Source: JAEUKA01 sp044228505 | Lineage (GTDB): Bacteria; Myxococcota_A; Polyangia; Palsa-1104; JAEUJZ01 | Direction of reading: 5' to 3' | Assembly (NCBI GenBank): GCA_044228505.1 | Contig: JBGAUT010000031.1 | Coordinates: 7,590 to 71,589, forward strand | DNA: 64,000 nucleotides | Shown here: piece after piece, positions 9,117 through 16,653 of the stretch | Layout: the number at the start of each line of letters is the position of its first letter | Numbering within the stretch: the first letter of the stretch is position 1 | Made by a program: the position numbers and the translations under genes | Notes under the pieces: model-generated | Seen by the model: only the letters and a program-made list of their open reading frames with translations | The model's database searches: none | What the model was told of the DNA's origin: nothing

Positions 9117-10735
9117 GGCGTCACCTCTTTGGCTGCGGTACGGAATCCTTCGCTCTTCACCAGCTCGACCAGCAGCTCCCGGAACCGGAAACCCGCCGCG
9201 CCAAAGCGCTCGGTCAGCGCCGAAATCACCGGCTCATCCCCTGCCCCATCGAGCCGCGCATTCGCGTGACGGAACACCTGCTTGACGATGCAGCTTGCCA
9301 CCCGAGGATCAAACGCCAGCCGAGCCGCCAGATCCTGCGCGTCATCCATGGGCTCGCCTTCGATCTCGGCCTTGGTATTCACCGGCACCCCATCGGTCAT
9401 GGTGCGGAAGGCCCCGATTGGATCGAAGTGCTCAAACAAAAAGCCCGGCGGGTCCATCATCGCGTGACAGCTATAACAAGCGGGGTTTTCCCGATGCTGA
9501 TCCAGCCGCTCGCGCAGCGTCTTCGGCATCCCGCCCATCTTCGGCGGCAGCTCCGTCGAAACTCCCGGCGGCGGGGGCGGCACCATCAGACACAGCACCC
9601 GCTCGCGCAGGTACTTGCCACGTCGCGTCGGCGAGGTATCGGTCGGATGGGCGTTCATCGTCAAGACCGCTCCGAGCGACAGCACACCCGCTCGCGCAGA
9701 GGACGGCGGTAGCTCCACCGGCACGAACGCCACTTCGCTCGATCCCGGCGCTTCCACTTGATACAGCGATGCCAGCTCGCTGTTTACAAAGGTACGCCGG
9801 GTCGAAAAGATCCCCCGGATGTCGGCCTCGTTGCGGAACACCAAGTCGTCCACCAGGAGCTGCACCTCGGTCCGCATCGCCGACAAGAGCGTCTTACTAA
9901 ACTTGGGAAACAGCGCCGGATCGCGCTCCACCTGCGACAGCGAGCTGAGGTCAAAGTACTGATCAAAGAAGCTCTGCACCGCCGTCCGCGCCCGAGGCGA
10001 CTCAAGCAGCCGCCGCGCCTGGGTTTCTAGGCTCGCCTCATCGAGCAGCTCGCCGCGCTCTGCCGCCGAAAGCAGCTCGTCATCGGGCGTCGTGTTCCAC
10101 AGCAGAAACGACAGTCGCTCGGCCATCTCGAACGAGTCATAGCGGCGACGCGGAGTCTCGCCCGGTGCCGGATCGTCTTCCCCGACTTCCACCCGATACA
10201 AAAACCGGGGCGACTGGAGCATCCCGTACACGAGAAGCCGCAGCCCGCGATAGACATCACCATCCGCCGTGGTCGCCACCACCGACAGCCAGCGACTCAG
10301 ATCCGCCTCGGCAAGCGGCCTGCGGAACAGACGCCGCCCGATCCGCTTCACAAAGCCGCTGACACAGTCATCGCTCACCGACTTGGGCGTGCAGCCGAGC
10401 AGCGCCTCGCGACGCTTGGCATCGCCAAACAGCGCCTCGACAATCACCCCCGCCGACTCGGCGTACTGCTGGGTGCCTTGCTCCGACAGAGAGGTCGTGG
10501 CCGCGCCAATCGAATAGAACAGATACGGGTTCTGGTCCGGCTCCAGCGCCGTTTGCGGCAGCGCGCCTCCAAACACGTCCTTGATGGTGTTGCGGTACTG
10601 CACGCTGGTCAGTCGCGGCATGGTCGGCGGCGACGGCACAAAGCGTGCAGCGGGTTCCGGCTGCGCCGAGTCTTTCACGCAGTCGAGGGATGTCAGCGGC
10701 AGAGCCGCCATCACAAACGGGAGCGCTCGCTTCAT
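9113..10735 (-). CDS. DUF1592 family protein (DUF1587/1595/1592/1588/1585 modules)
   Basis: 540 residues with a short hydrophobic N-terminus (probably exported). Domains in order: DUF1587 (PRLTSVQYRNTIKDVFGG), DUF1595 (CVSGFVKRIGRRLFRRPL), DUF1592 (MAERLSFLLWNTTPDDELL then FFDQYFDLSSL), DUF1588 (GVLSLGAVLTMNAHPTDTSPTRRGKYLRERVLC) and DUF1585 near the end. The segment ENPACYSCHAMMDPPGF carries a CxxCH haem-attachment motif. This multidomain layout is typical of planctomycete and myxobacterial proteins that pair with DUF1552 genes, probably as a periplasmic redox or hydrolytic system of unknown substrate. It is the first gene of the operon. The N-terminal DUF1587 appears without the cytochrome-like extension seen in the longest members. 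Confidence 0.87.
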   Translation of the reverse strand: MKRALPFVMAALPLTSLDCVKDSAQPEPAARFVPSPPTMPRLTSVQYRNTIKDVFGGALPQTALEPDQNPYLFYSIGAATTSLSEQGTQQYAESAGVIVEALFGDAKRREALLGCTPKSVSDDCVSGFVKRIGRRLFRRPLAEADLSRWLSVVATTADGDVYRGLRLLVYGMLQSPRFLYRVEVGEDDPAPGETPRRRYDSFEMAERLSFLLWNTTPDDELLSAAERGELLDEASLETQARRLLESPRARTAVQSFFDQYFDLSSLSQVERDPALFPKFSKTLLSAMRTEVQLLVDDLVFRNEADIRGIFSTRRTFVNSELASLYQVEAPGSSEVAFVPVELPPSSARAGVLSLGAVLTMNAHPTDTSPTRRGKYLRERVLCLMVPPPPPGVSTELPPKMGGMPKTLRERLDQHRENPACYSCHAMMDPPGFLFEHFDPIGAFRTMTDGVPVNTKAEIEGEPMDDAQDLAARLAFDPRVASCIVKQVFRHANARLDGAGDEPVISALTERFGAAGFRFRELLVELVKSEGFRTAAKEVTP

Positions 10736-10780
10736 CGAGCCGCAACATAGCGAAATGTCCGGCGATCTCTAGGAAACTTT

Positions 10781-11785
10781 TCAAGGAAGTTGCGCAGCAC
10801 ACGCCGAAAGCCGCAGCCGCAGCCAGCTTTCGTCCAGGTGTTCGCCGATAAACACCAGCGCGCCGTCTCCCTGCTCCTGCACCGCCGCCCGCACCTGCTC
10901 CGGGGCCTCGGTCAGCTCGACCCGATGACCGGCAAGCTGCACCACCATCCATCGCTCGGCTTGGGATGGACCTTCGTACAGCCGCACAAAGCCTTTGGCG
11001 CGCAGCACCTCGCCCGGCAGTTCCTCGAGCAATTTTTGCAAAGGAGGCCCGAGCAGCGGACCCGGCAGGCGCACCGACACCGCCTGAAGCTGGCTCGCCC
11101 CATGGCGCTTTTCGTCTCCACTGCGCTTGCGGCGCGAGTGCTGCCCCCGTGGCCCAAACGCCCAGCGCAGCACCTCGGCAATCTCCGCATCACTCGATCG
11201 CAGCGACAGCCCCACCCGATCACTCGTCGCCGCCAGCGTATCGAGCAGCCGATGCGCCGCGAGCAGCTCCTCCGCACTCGCCAGATCGAGCTTGCTCAGC
11301 AGCACCCGGTCGGCAAGCTCAATCTGCTGCCGCGCCTCCGCTCGCCGCGTCACCGCCTCCCCCACAAACTGCGCATCGACGACACAGAGCAGCCCCCGCA
11401 GATCGATCCGCGCCGCCATCGCCGGTGGCAGCAGCTCATACTGCGTCAGCAGCGCCTGCGGCTCCACCAGTCCCGAGGTCTCGACAATCAGGACTTCCGC
11501 CCCGGCCCGGTCGGCCAGATCGAGCGCCGACTCCCATAGCTCTGTGCCGCGCACGCAACAGACGCAGCCGTTCGCCAGCTCCATGATCCCGCTGCCCGGT
11601 AGCAGCTTGCCGTCCACTCCCACCTGACCAAACTCGTTCACCACCACCCCGATGCGCGGATGTCCCGGCGAGCGCAGCAGCCGATTGAGCAGCGTCATTT
11701 TGCCACTGCCCAAAAACCCAGTCAGCAAAAGCAGCGGCGTAACAGAGATCGAAGCAGACTCTTCTTCGTCGGACGTCACGGACAT
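10781..11785 (-). CDS. COG0523/CobW-family GTPase (putative metal chaperone) with altered Walker A
   Basis: 334 residues from the ATG at 11785 (MSVTSDEEE); an upstream in-frame start at 11830 only adds a Cys/Gly-rich leader. The family signature is present: Walker A-like GFLGSGKMT, NEFGQVGVDG switch I, and the metal-binding GCVCC motif, then VETSGLVEP and DRVLLSKLDLAS (NKxD-like with Ser in place of Asn). A C-terminal CobW domain follows (GFVRLYEG near its end). Family members deliver Zn or other metals using GTP hydrolysis. Two oddities: the Ser/Thr after the P-loop Lys is Met (codon at 11696-11698), and NKxD reads SKLD. GTP use may therefore be altered. The neighbours are a CxxCH protein and the DUF1592 operon. 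Confidence 0.85.
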   Translation of the reverse strand: MSVTSDEEESASISVTPLLLLTGFLGSGKMTLLNRLLRSPGHPRIGVVVNEFGQVGVDGKLLPGSGIMELANGCVCCVRGTELWESALDLADRAGAEVLIVETSGLVEPQALLTQYELLPPAMAARIDLRGLLCVVDAQFVGEAVTRRAEARQQIELADRVLLSKLDLASAEELLAAHRLLDTLAATSDRVGLSLRSSDAEIAEVLRWAFGPRGQHSRRKRSGDEKRHGASQLQAVSVRLPGPLLGPPLQKLLEELPGEVLRAKGFVRLYEGPSQAERWMVVQLAGHRVELTEAPEQVRAAVQEQGDGALVFIGEHLDESWLRLRLSACAAQLP

Positions 11786-11870
11786 AAGACCGCAACCTAT
11801 ACCGCAAGCGGCAAAAGCAGAAACAGGCAAAGGGAACGAAAACGCTCGCAGTACCTTGGCATAAGCGCCG

Positions 11871-12410
11871 CTACGGCAGCGCGCTGGCAGCGGTCAGGAC
11901 GTAGTCTTTGCCGGGCGCGTGGCAGCTTGCACAGAAGTTCGACGTCCCCTGAAAATAATACGGAGAGGTGTACCCCGGCGCAAAGCCCTCGTAGAACACC
12001 CACACCCCGCTCGTATCGTCTTTGATGTCGACCGCATGGCCGGTGATGGTGGTGGTGCCGCTGCCGTAGAGTTCTTTTACCACCATGCTGCCTTTGGGAT
12101 GGCTCGTGGCACCGGACTTGAGCGAGGCATACAGCTTGTCGTTCACAAAGGTGCGGACGTTGCCGCCATGCGGGCCGGTCGAGGCGTGGATCGCAGGCTC
12201 GGCCTTCCACGACTTGTATGAACCGGCCTGTACAAAAGCCGTGATCACCGCCGCCGTGTAGGAAGTACCACCAGCCCCCCCATCCTCTGTCGCAGACTGC
12301 GAAAAGTCCTCCCGTCCTGCATCCATCGAGGAAGAAGGCACGGCAGGGTTACATCCCGCCAGCGCACCCAAAATCACCATCACAGCAGCATCTGATCGAA
12401 GAGTGTTCAT
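11871..12410 (-). CDS. P460-like lipoprotein with CxxCH haem motif
   Basis: 179 residues from ATG 12410 (an in-frame start at 12422 is also possible). The signal peptide has a lipobox (ILGALAGC). A Ser/Asp/Gly-rich spacer is followed by a cytochrome P460-like domain: a WKAEP segment, GPHGGNVRTFVND, KGSMVVKELYG and GVWVFYEGFAP. It closes with FCASCHAPGKDYVLT, a c-type haem attachment site. The predicted protein is a periplasmic or outer-membrane-anchored monohaem cytochrome. P460 proteins can oxidise hydroxylamine or bind NO, but the special haem-lysine crosslink cannot be judged here, so only an electron-transfer role is likely. Confidence 0.72.
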   Translation of the reverse strand: MNTLRSDAAVMVILGALAGCNPAVPSSSMDAGREDFSQSATEDGGAGGTSYTAAVITAFVQAGSYKSWKAEPAIHASTGPHGGNVRTFVNDKLYASLKSGATSHPKGSMVVKELYGSGTTTITGHAVDIKDDTSGVWVFYEGFAPGYTSPYYFQGTSNFCASCHAPGKDYVLTAASALP

Positions 12411-12426
12411 CCTTGCTCTCACTTGC

Positions 12427-12786
12427 CTATATCACTCGCCAGCGGTCGGGATAGGTTTCGGACAGATAGCGCGTCAGCTCCCCTTGGCGATTCCACTGCA
12501 CGATCTGTCGGAACCTCTCGAGGAGAACTTCCAACTTGCCGGGATCTCCAATGCCGCGAAACTGCTGCTTTGTCACAGCGATCCCCAGCCAGTCCCGCTC
12601 TGACCGCTTTTCAAGCGCATAGTCAATGCTCAGGTCGTGTAGCTCCGTCTCGAACAGATCAATCTCGACCTTCCAACCTGGGTTGTCAATCGTCTCAACC
12701 TTGACCCCGAACTGGTGTTCCCAGTCGCCATTGCATTCGCTAGCATACCAGCGCTCTATCCATCCAAGCAGCGTCTCGGAACTCAT
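12427..12786 (-). CDS. Immunity protein 53 (Imm53)-like
   Basis: 119 residues, cytoplasmic, with the pattern recalled for Imm53: WIERWYASECNGDWEH, VKVETIDNPGWKVEIDL and a short all-beta core ending in two helices. Imm53 proteins protect against toxins of polymorphic toxin systems. The start codon immediately follows the stop of the upstream toxin-like gene (TAG at 12787-12789, ATG at 12784-12786), with no gap. This is the toxin-then-immunity order expected for co-translation. The pair is short and has no obvious delivery gene nearby. Confidence 0.78.
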   Translation of the reverse strand: MSSETLLGWIERWYASECNGDWEHQFGVKVETIDNPGWKVEIDLFETELHDLSIDYALEKRSERDWLGIAVTKQQFRGIGDPGKLEVLLERFRQIVQWNRQGELTRYLSETYPDRWRVI

Positions 12787-13296
12787 CTACTTGTCCCGCT
12801 GGGGAGCGACAGCAGGTGTCGGAATTTCATCTCTGCGAGCGCTACGAACGCCGCCGGGAGTTGTCTTATCGTGAACGTGAGGGGGAAATACGTCTTGACC
12901 CGTAGCCGGATTGGGATGGCTTTTGCCTGTGAGATCCACACGCTTCACCTCATCAAAGCCAGTGACTGGCTGTCGAGGATTCGGATTCCACTGTGCGTAG
13001 TTGGTGACATGTCCCTCTTGGTTTCGTCTGAACGTCGTGTGCGGACCTTCGGCGGTCCCGTCCGGTTGCAGATGATTTTTACCACGCCCCGTTAGCTCCG
13101 GTCGTTGCTTCTTTTGCACAGCCTCTGCGGTCCGCTCCGCCCCCCGCTCCACATCCCGCAGATGTTCCGCCGCGTGCGCGGCTTGTTCGGCACCTTTTTC
13201 TACATCGCGGAAGTGGTCGGCGACCTCCGCCGCCTTTTCGATCTTTCGCACACGTCTCCACGACGGAAAATGATTCAAGCTCATGGTACGGTCCAA
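12787..13296 (-). CDS. Short polymorphic-toxin-like protein (type 24-like C-terminal domain)
   Basis: 169 residues; an in-frame ATG at 13284 could be the start. The first 60 residues are a charged helical stretch with an internal duplication (VADHFRDVEKGAEQ and AAEHLRDVERGAER). The last 90 residues (PHTTFRRNQEGHVTNY, NPRQPVTGFDEVKRVDLTGK, then FPPHVHDKTTPGGVR) resemble, from memory, the polymorphic toxin type 24 domain, a putative RNase. Conserved-looking His and Arg residues could be catalytic. There is no signal peptide, Rhs core, VgrG, WXG or other delivery module, so it may be a detached C-terminal cassette. The Imm53-like gene directly abuts it. Toxin assignment is an inference from motif and context. 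Confidence 0.6.
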   Translation of the reverse strand: MDRTMSLNHFPSWRRVRKIEKAAEVADHFRDVEKGAEQAAHAAEHLRDVERGAERTAEAVQKKQRPELTGRGKNHLQPDGTAEGPHTTFRRNQEGHVTNYAQWNPNPRQPVTGFDEVKRVDLTGKSHPNPATGQDVFPPHVHDKTTPGGVRSARRDEIPTPAVAPQRDK

Positions 13297-13385
13297 GTCC
13301 GGCCAACCATCTGCGTAGATATGTCTGTCACCACGCCGTCTCGAAAAACAAGCACCGCTTCTTCACCAGCAGCACCCACCGACCG

Positions 13386-13808
13386 TCATGCTCCCTTTCC
13401 CCCAGCGGGGAAAGGGCTGGGGATAGGGGTTGCCCCCTCACAGAGGGGGGATAGGGGGGAGGACTCTATCCGGGCAGGGAAAGAGGGTTCCGAAGGGAGA
13501 AAACCGCCCAGGTTTTCTTCCTTCAAAAGACTGCGGTGGAACAGCGACATCGACATTCCGTAACCGATGGTGGCTCCCCAGCCCCGTGAGTCGGTGGCGG
13601 GCAATAGAACGATGTCTGCGAGGTGAAAGGAGGCGGTGAAGTAATCAATTCGGTTGCAAGGAATCGGCGACTTGGCGCAGCGAGATCCAAACGCGGTGCG
13701 CAGCGGGGCGGCAGGCATCCGCATAGGTTCGGCCCCAGCGGGCTGAAGTGGTAACAGCGTCCATAGGAAGACCATCAACAGGAGTCTGCTTCGCATGGCG
13801 GCGCGCAA
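13386..13808 (-). pseudogene. Decayed small exported-protein gene running into a GC-rich repeat
   Basis: The frame begins with a good signal peptide (MRSRLLLMVFLW, cleavage near PAGAEP). About 55 residues of plausible secreted protein follow, with GWGATIGYGMSMSLFHRS resembling an outer-membrane beta-strand. The remaining part (from about base 13530 downward) is the translation of a GC-rich hairpin mosaic (PLSPLCEGATPIPSPFP), a sequence type seen as intergenic repeats in many environmental bacteria. I read this as a gene whose 3' part was replaced by repeat DNA. The alternative, a tiny intact secreted protein, is less likely. No homologue was recognised. Confidence 0.5.
13393..13449. repeat. 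GC-rich double-hairpin repeat element
   Basis: Two neighbouring perfect inverted repeats are visible. CCCTTTCCCC (13393-13402) pairs with GGGGAAAGGG (13407-13416) around a 4-base loop, and CCCCCTC (13433-13439) pairs with GAGGGGG (13443-13449) around ACA. The spacer and flank are G-rich (ctggggatagggg, gataggggggagg). This is the look of REP/BIME-like palindromic elements. Only this copy was noticed in the window. Confidence 0.8.
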
Positions 13809-13823
13809 CGTACTTCGGGGTGA

Positions 13824-14262
13824 GGCGCGGCGGCAAGTCTGTTCAAAACTCGGCCTTCAAGGTGGGGCGCGGCGGCAAGCTCCTTCAAAAATTGTCTTTG
13901 GGGGTTGGGAAGGGCTGCCACCCTGCCAAAAACATTTTTTTTTGCGCTGGGCAGCGCGGCCACCACGGATTTGCGGTTTTTTTTCGTGGGTCAGAAGAGC
14001 GGCCGCACTGGTTTGGCGAATTTTTTCGTTGGCTAGAAAAGCGGCCACCACGGATTTGCGGTTTTCTTCGTGGGCCAGCAGCTCGGCCGCACTGGTTTGG
14101 ATTTTTTTTGGCGTACGGGCAGCGCGGCCACCACTGGTTTGGTGAATTTTTTCGTTGGCTAGAAAAGCGGCCACCACGGATTTGCGGTTTTCTTCGTGGG
14201 CCAGCAGCTCGGCCGACGCTTCAGGAATTTTTTTTGGCGCAGCGGCAGCCCTTCCCGCCGCT
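13824..14262. repeat. Array of about ten ~42-bp degenerate repeats with phased T-tracts, upstream of rlmB
   Basis: Units align on a GCGGCC/TCGGCC core at 13956, 13999, 14041, 14083, 14124, 14167 and 14209 (spacing 41-43). More diverged units precede from 13824 and 13866 (ggcgcggcggcaag). Most units hold a T-run: T9 at 13935, T8 at 13977, T6 at 14021, T8 at 14102, T6 at 14147 and T8 at 14228. Two alternating variants occur (GGCCACCACGG and GGCCGCACTGG), and a 72-bp block at 14018-14089 recurs exactly at 14144-14215, 126 bp on. Long frames are open on both strands through it. On the minus strand it reads as 14-residue Ala/Leu-rich units. There are no unique spacers, so it is not a CRISPR. It may be curved regulatory DNA or remains of a repeat-coding gene. 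Confidence 0.85.
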
Positions 14263-14385
14263 TTGCGACGCTTTTGGACGCCGCGAGCGCCGTGTTCCGG
14301 CTTGCTCTCGAAAAGTGGGGAGGCTCGGACCGCTGGGGTCACTCGCTGGTTTTCTTTGCGACGGACTTGGCGTAAAAGGGCGGCC

Positions 14386-15174
14386 ATGCAAACGCAAGCC
14401 AGCACGAGCAATCAGGTCGTCTACGGAGTTCATGCAGTTCGGGAGCTCGTCGAGCGGCGGCCCTCCGAGATTCGTTCGCTCTTTGTCGCTGAAGGGGACG
14501 AAGGCAAGGGCGAGGCGATCGGAAAAGTGGTGGCAGCGGCGGCCAAGGCGGGCCTTAGCACCATCGGCAAGTCGCGGCGGGAGCTCGACCGACTGACCCA
14601 CGGCGGCGTTCACCAAGGGGTGGTCGCGCTGTGTGCCGAGTTCGAGTATGAGACGGACCCCATGGTGCCGGTGACGCGGGCGCTGGAGGCGGGCAAGACG
14701 CCGCTTTTGCTGCTGCTCGATGGGGTGCAAGATCCGCAGAACCTGGGGGCGCTGATTCGCTCGGCGTGTGTGCTCGGGGCAGACGGGGTGGTGATCCCGC
14801 AGGACCGCTCGGCGGGGGTGACGGCGGCGACCATCAAGGCGGCGGCGGGGGCGACTTCTTCGCTGCCGATTGTCAAGGTGCCGAACCTGGTGCGAGCGAT
14901 GGAGCAGCTCAAGGAGGGCGGGCTGTGGATGGTCGCGGCAGTGGCACCGGGTCAGGGCGGTCAGCCGCTGTGGGATCTGGATCTGTCGATCCCGGTGGGC
15001 CTTTTGCTCGGCGGCGAAGGCAGTGGACTCCGTCCGCTCGTCCGCAAGACCTGTGACCTGCGCGCAGAGATCCCGATGCCGTCCGGTCTACACGGCGCGT
15101 CGCTAAATGTTTCTGCCGCTGGGGCCGTGCTGCTCTACGAATGTCTGCGCCAGCAGTCGATGCAGCAGCAGTAG
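14386..15174 (+). CDS. rlmB: SpoU-family 23S rRNA 2'-O-methyltransferase (RlmB-like)
   Basis: 262 residues. The N-terminal substrate-binding domain (VVYGVHAVRELVERRP) is followed by a SPOUT/SpoU catalytic domain with its three motifs: motif 1 DPQNLGALIRSA, motif 2 LLGGEGSGLRPLVRK, and motif 3 SLNVSAAGAVLLYE. The order and length fit RlmB, which methylates the 2'-hydroxyl of G2251 in 23S rRNA using S-adenosylmethionine, though other TrmH-like targets are possible. The frame is open upstream to 14155 through the repeat array, but ATG 14386 gives the family's normal N-terminus. The repeat array therefore occupies its 5' leader or promoter region. Confidence 0.87.
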   Translation: MQTQASTSNQVVYGVHAVRELVERRPSEIRSLFVAEGDEGKGEAIGKVVAAAAKAGLSTIGKSRRELDRLTHGGVHQGVVALCAEFEYETDPMVPVTRALEAGKTPLLLLLDGVQDPQNLGALIRSACVLGADGVVIPQDRSAGVTAATIKAAAGATSSLPIVKVPNLVRAMEQLKEGGLWMVAAVAPGQGGQPLWDLDLSIPVGLLLGGEGSGLRPLVRKTCDLRAEIPMPSGLHGASLNVSAAGAVLLYECLRQQSMQQQ

Positions 15175-15291
15175 GGCCAGGATCTAGGGTCTGCCGCTCC
15201 TCTTTGCCGACTTGCTTCGAGGGGCTTGCATCCCGTCGGGGAGATAATGCAGACTGCCGGCGCATAAATACGTTCATCCAAGGAGACGCTC

Positions 15292-15693
15292 ATGCAACCA
15301 CATCTTCCTGTTTGGGTTCTCGTCGCCGATGCCAGCAGAGCGCGGATCTTTGAAGTCAAGATCGGCTCCGACGTGTTCGAGCTGGTCAGCGAGTTCACTC
15401 CCACCAAGCACGGCCACGCCCATCATGCAGGCCACGCCGCTACGGAGACGCACGGAAGCAAAGAGACCGGCCATGTTCACTTCGCCCGCGAGCTGTGCCA
15501 GGCGCTGACCAAGGGTCTCAACGATCACAAGTGTGGTCGGATCGTGCTGGTCGCCAACCCCGAGTTCCTCGGTCACCTGCGTGAGGTTGCAGACCACAAC
15601 CTGCAAAAGCACATCAGCGAAGGCGTTCACAAGGACTACACCACGCTCCAGCCACGCGAGCTCTCCGAGCGACTGCGCGATCACCTGGCATAG
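15292..15693 (+). CDS. Host-attachment family protein (AtsE/Host_attach-like)
   Basis: 133 residues matching the family annotated as 'protein required for attachment to host cells': WVLVADASRARIFE at the N-terminus, a variable His-rich middle (HGHAHHAGHAATETHGSKE), then FARELCQALTKGL, RIVLVANPEFLGHLR and a final KDYTTLQPRELSERL. The fold is thought to resemble the eRF1 domain / Vms1-like release-factor fold. The attachment role is known only from a few bacteria and may not apply here. A clear AAGGAG (15281-15286) precedes the ATG. The His-rich insert could bind metal (inference). Confidence 0.82.
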   Translation: MQPHLPVWVLVADASRARIFEVKIGSDVFELVSEFTPTKHGHAHHAGHAATETHGSKETGHVHFARELCQALTKGLNDHKCGRIVLVANPEFLGHLREVADHNLQKHISEGVHKDYTTLQPRELSERLRDHLA

Positions 15694-15765
15694 TTCGAGC
15701 GCCGCCAGCGCCGTCCCCCGCCCACTCCTGCCGAGCCGATACCGGCTGCTCCATCAGGCAGGACA

Positions 15766-16563
15766 TTAGGGGGTTTCGCGTAAGAACGCACGGAGCTGGT
15801 CGGCCACCGCAGAGGGCTGCTCGATCTGTAGCCAATGCCCCGCTTGGTAGTGACAGACCCGTCCGCCAAATCGCTCTGCGTAGCGCTGGGGAATGTACGG
15901 ATCGCGGTCCCCCCACAACACCAGCGTCGGAATTTTCGCCGTCGCTGCTAAGAGTCTGTCTTCCCATCCGGAAAAGCACTCCGGTGGCAGGGCGCGGTAC
16001 ATGCGCAGCACTTGCTGTTTCATCCTCGGAGTGATGCGGCGATAGCTTTGCTGCACATAGGATTCAGGAATCGCGGCAGAGCCACGACGCATCTCCCACC
16101 GATACAAAGCAGGGTGGAGTGCGGCCATACCCAGCTCTCCGAGCAGCGGCGTGCGACAGACGCGGGCCCAGAAGTGATAGCGATAGTCCGAAAAGAAGCA
16201 GGTATTGAGCACGATCAGTCGACGGATGAGCTGCGGATGCTTGGCCACGGTCGCCAGACCGAAGAAACCTCCCGCATCATGAACGACCAGATGGACGGGC
16301 TCGCGCACGCCAAGCGCAGAGAGCAGATCGGGGACAAAGTCCGCCATATGATCCAGCGTGTACAAATAGTCTGCCCGAGTGGAGGTGCGACCAAATCCCG
16401 GCAGGTCGGGGGCCAAACAGCGGCACTCACCAAGTGAGTCCATCACCTTGGCAAACACCTCTGCAGAGTCCGGGTTCCCGTGCAAAAACACGGTGGGTGG
16501 CCCTTGTCCTTGGTCAACGTAGTAGGCGTGTGCCCCTTGTCCCACCAGTTCAATCTGCGGCAT
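15766..16563 (-). CDS. Alpha/beta-hydrolase, dehalogenase/epoxide-hydrolase type
   Basis: 265 residues from ATG 16563 (a GTG/ATG-type extension to 16596 is less likely). Features in order: oxyanion HGNPDSAEVF, LAPDLPGFGRT, the nucleophile elbow HDAGG with Asp as nucleophile, a helical cap region, the acid WGDRDPYIP, and the catalytic His in AGHWLQIEQP. An Asp nucleophile in H-D-x-G-G is typical of haloalkane dehalogenases and epoxide or fluoroacetate hydrolases rather than Ser esterases. Substrate unknown. It stands alone and is convergent with the host-attachment gene. Confidence 0.85.
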   Translation of the reverse strand: MPQIELVGQGAHAYYVDQGQGPPTVFLHGNPDSAEVFAKVMDSLGECRCLAPDLPGFGRTSTRADYLYTLDHMADFVPDLLSALGVREPVHLVVHDAGGFFGLATVAKHPQLIRRLIVLNTCFFSDYRYHFWARVCRTPLLGELGMAALHPALYRWEMRRGSAAIPESYVQQSYRRITPRMKQQVLRMYRALPPECFSGWEDRLLAATAKIPTLVLWGDRDPYIPQRYAERFGGRVCHYQAGHWLQIEQPSAVADQLRAFLRETP

Positions 16564-16653
16564 GTGCGATGGGAGTCTACGGGCTCTCGACGCCATCCGA
16601 TCGCAAAAAATAGACCGTGACCGTGCCTAAATCATGCGATACTTCGACCCGAA

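Noticed and set aside
13824..14262. CRISPR array
   Set aside because: The units are contiguous and degenerate with no unique spacers of constant length, and no cas genes occur in the window.
13857..14411. A 184-codon minus-strand protein of 14-residue Ala/Leu-rich units
   Set aside because: It overlaps the rlmB start, has no Shine-Dalgarno sequence, and the unit spacing (41-43 bp) breaks the frame in places. Kept only as an alternative origin of the repeats.
13748..14596. A 282-codon plus-strand protein across the repeat array and into rlmB
   Set aside because: It overlaps rlmB in another frame, changes frame relative to the repeat units, and has no domain. The repeats keep all frames free of stops.
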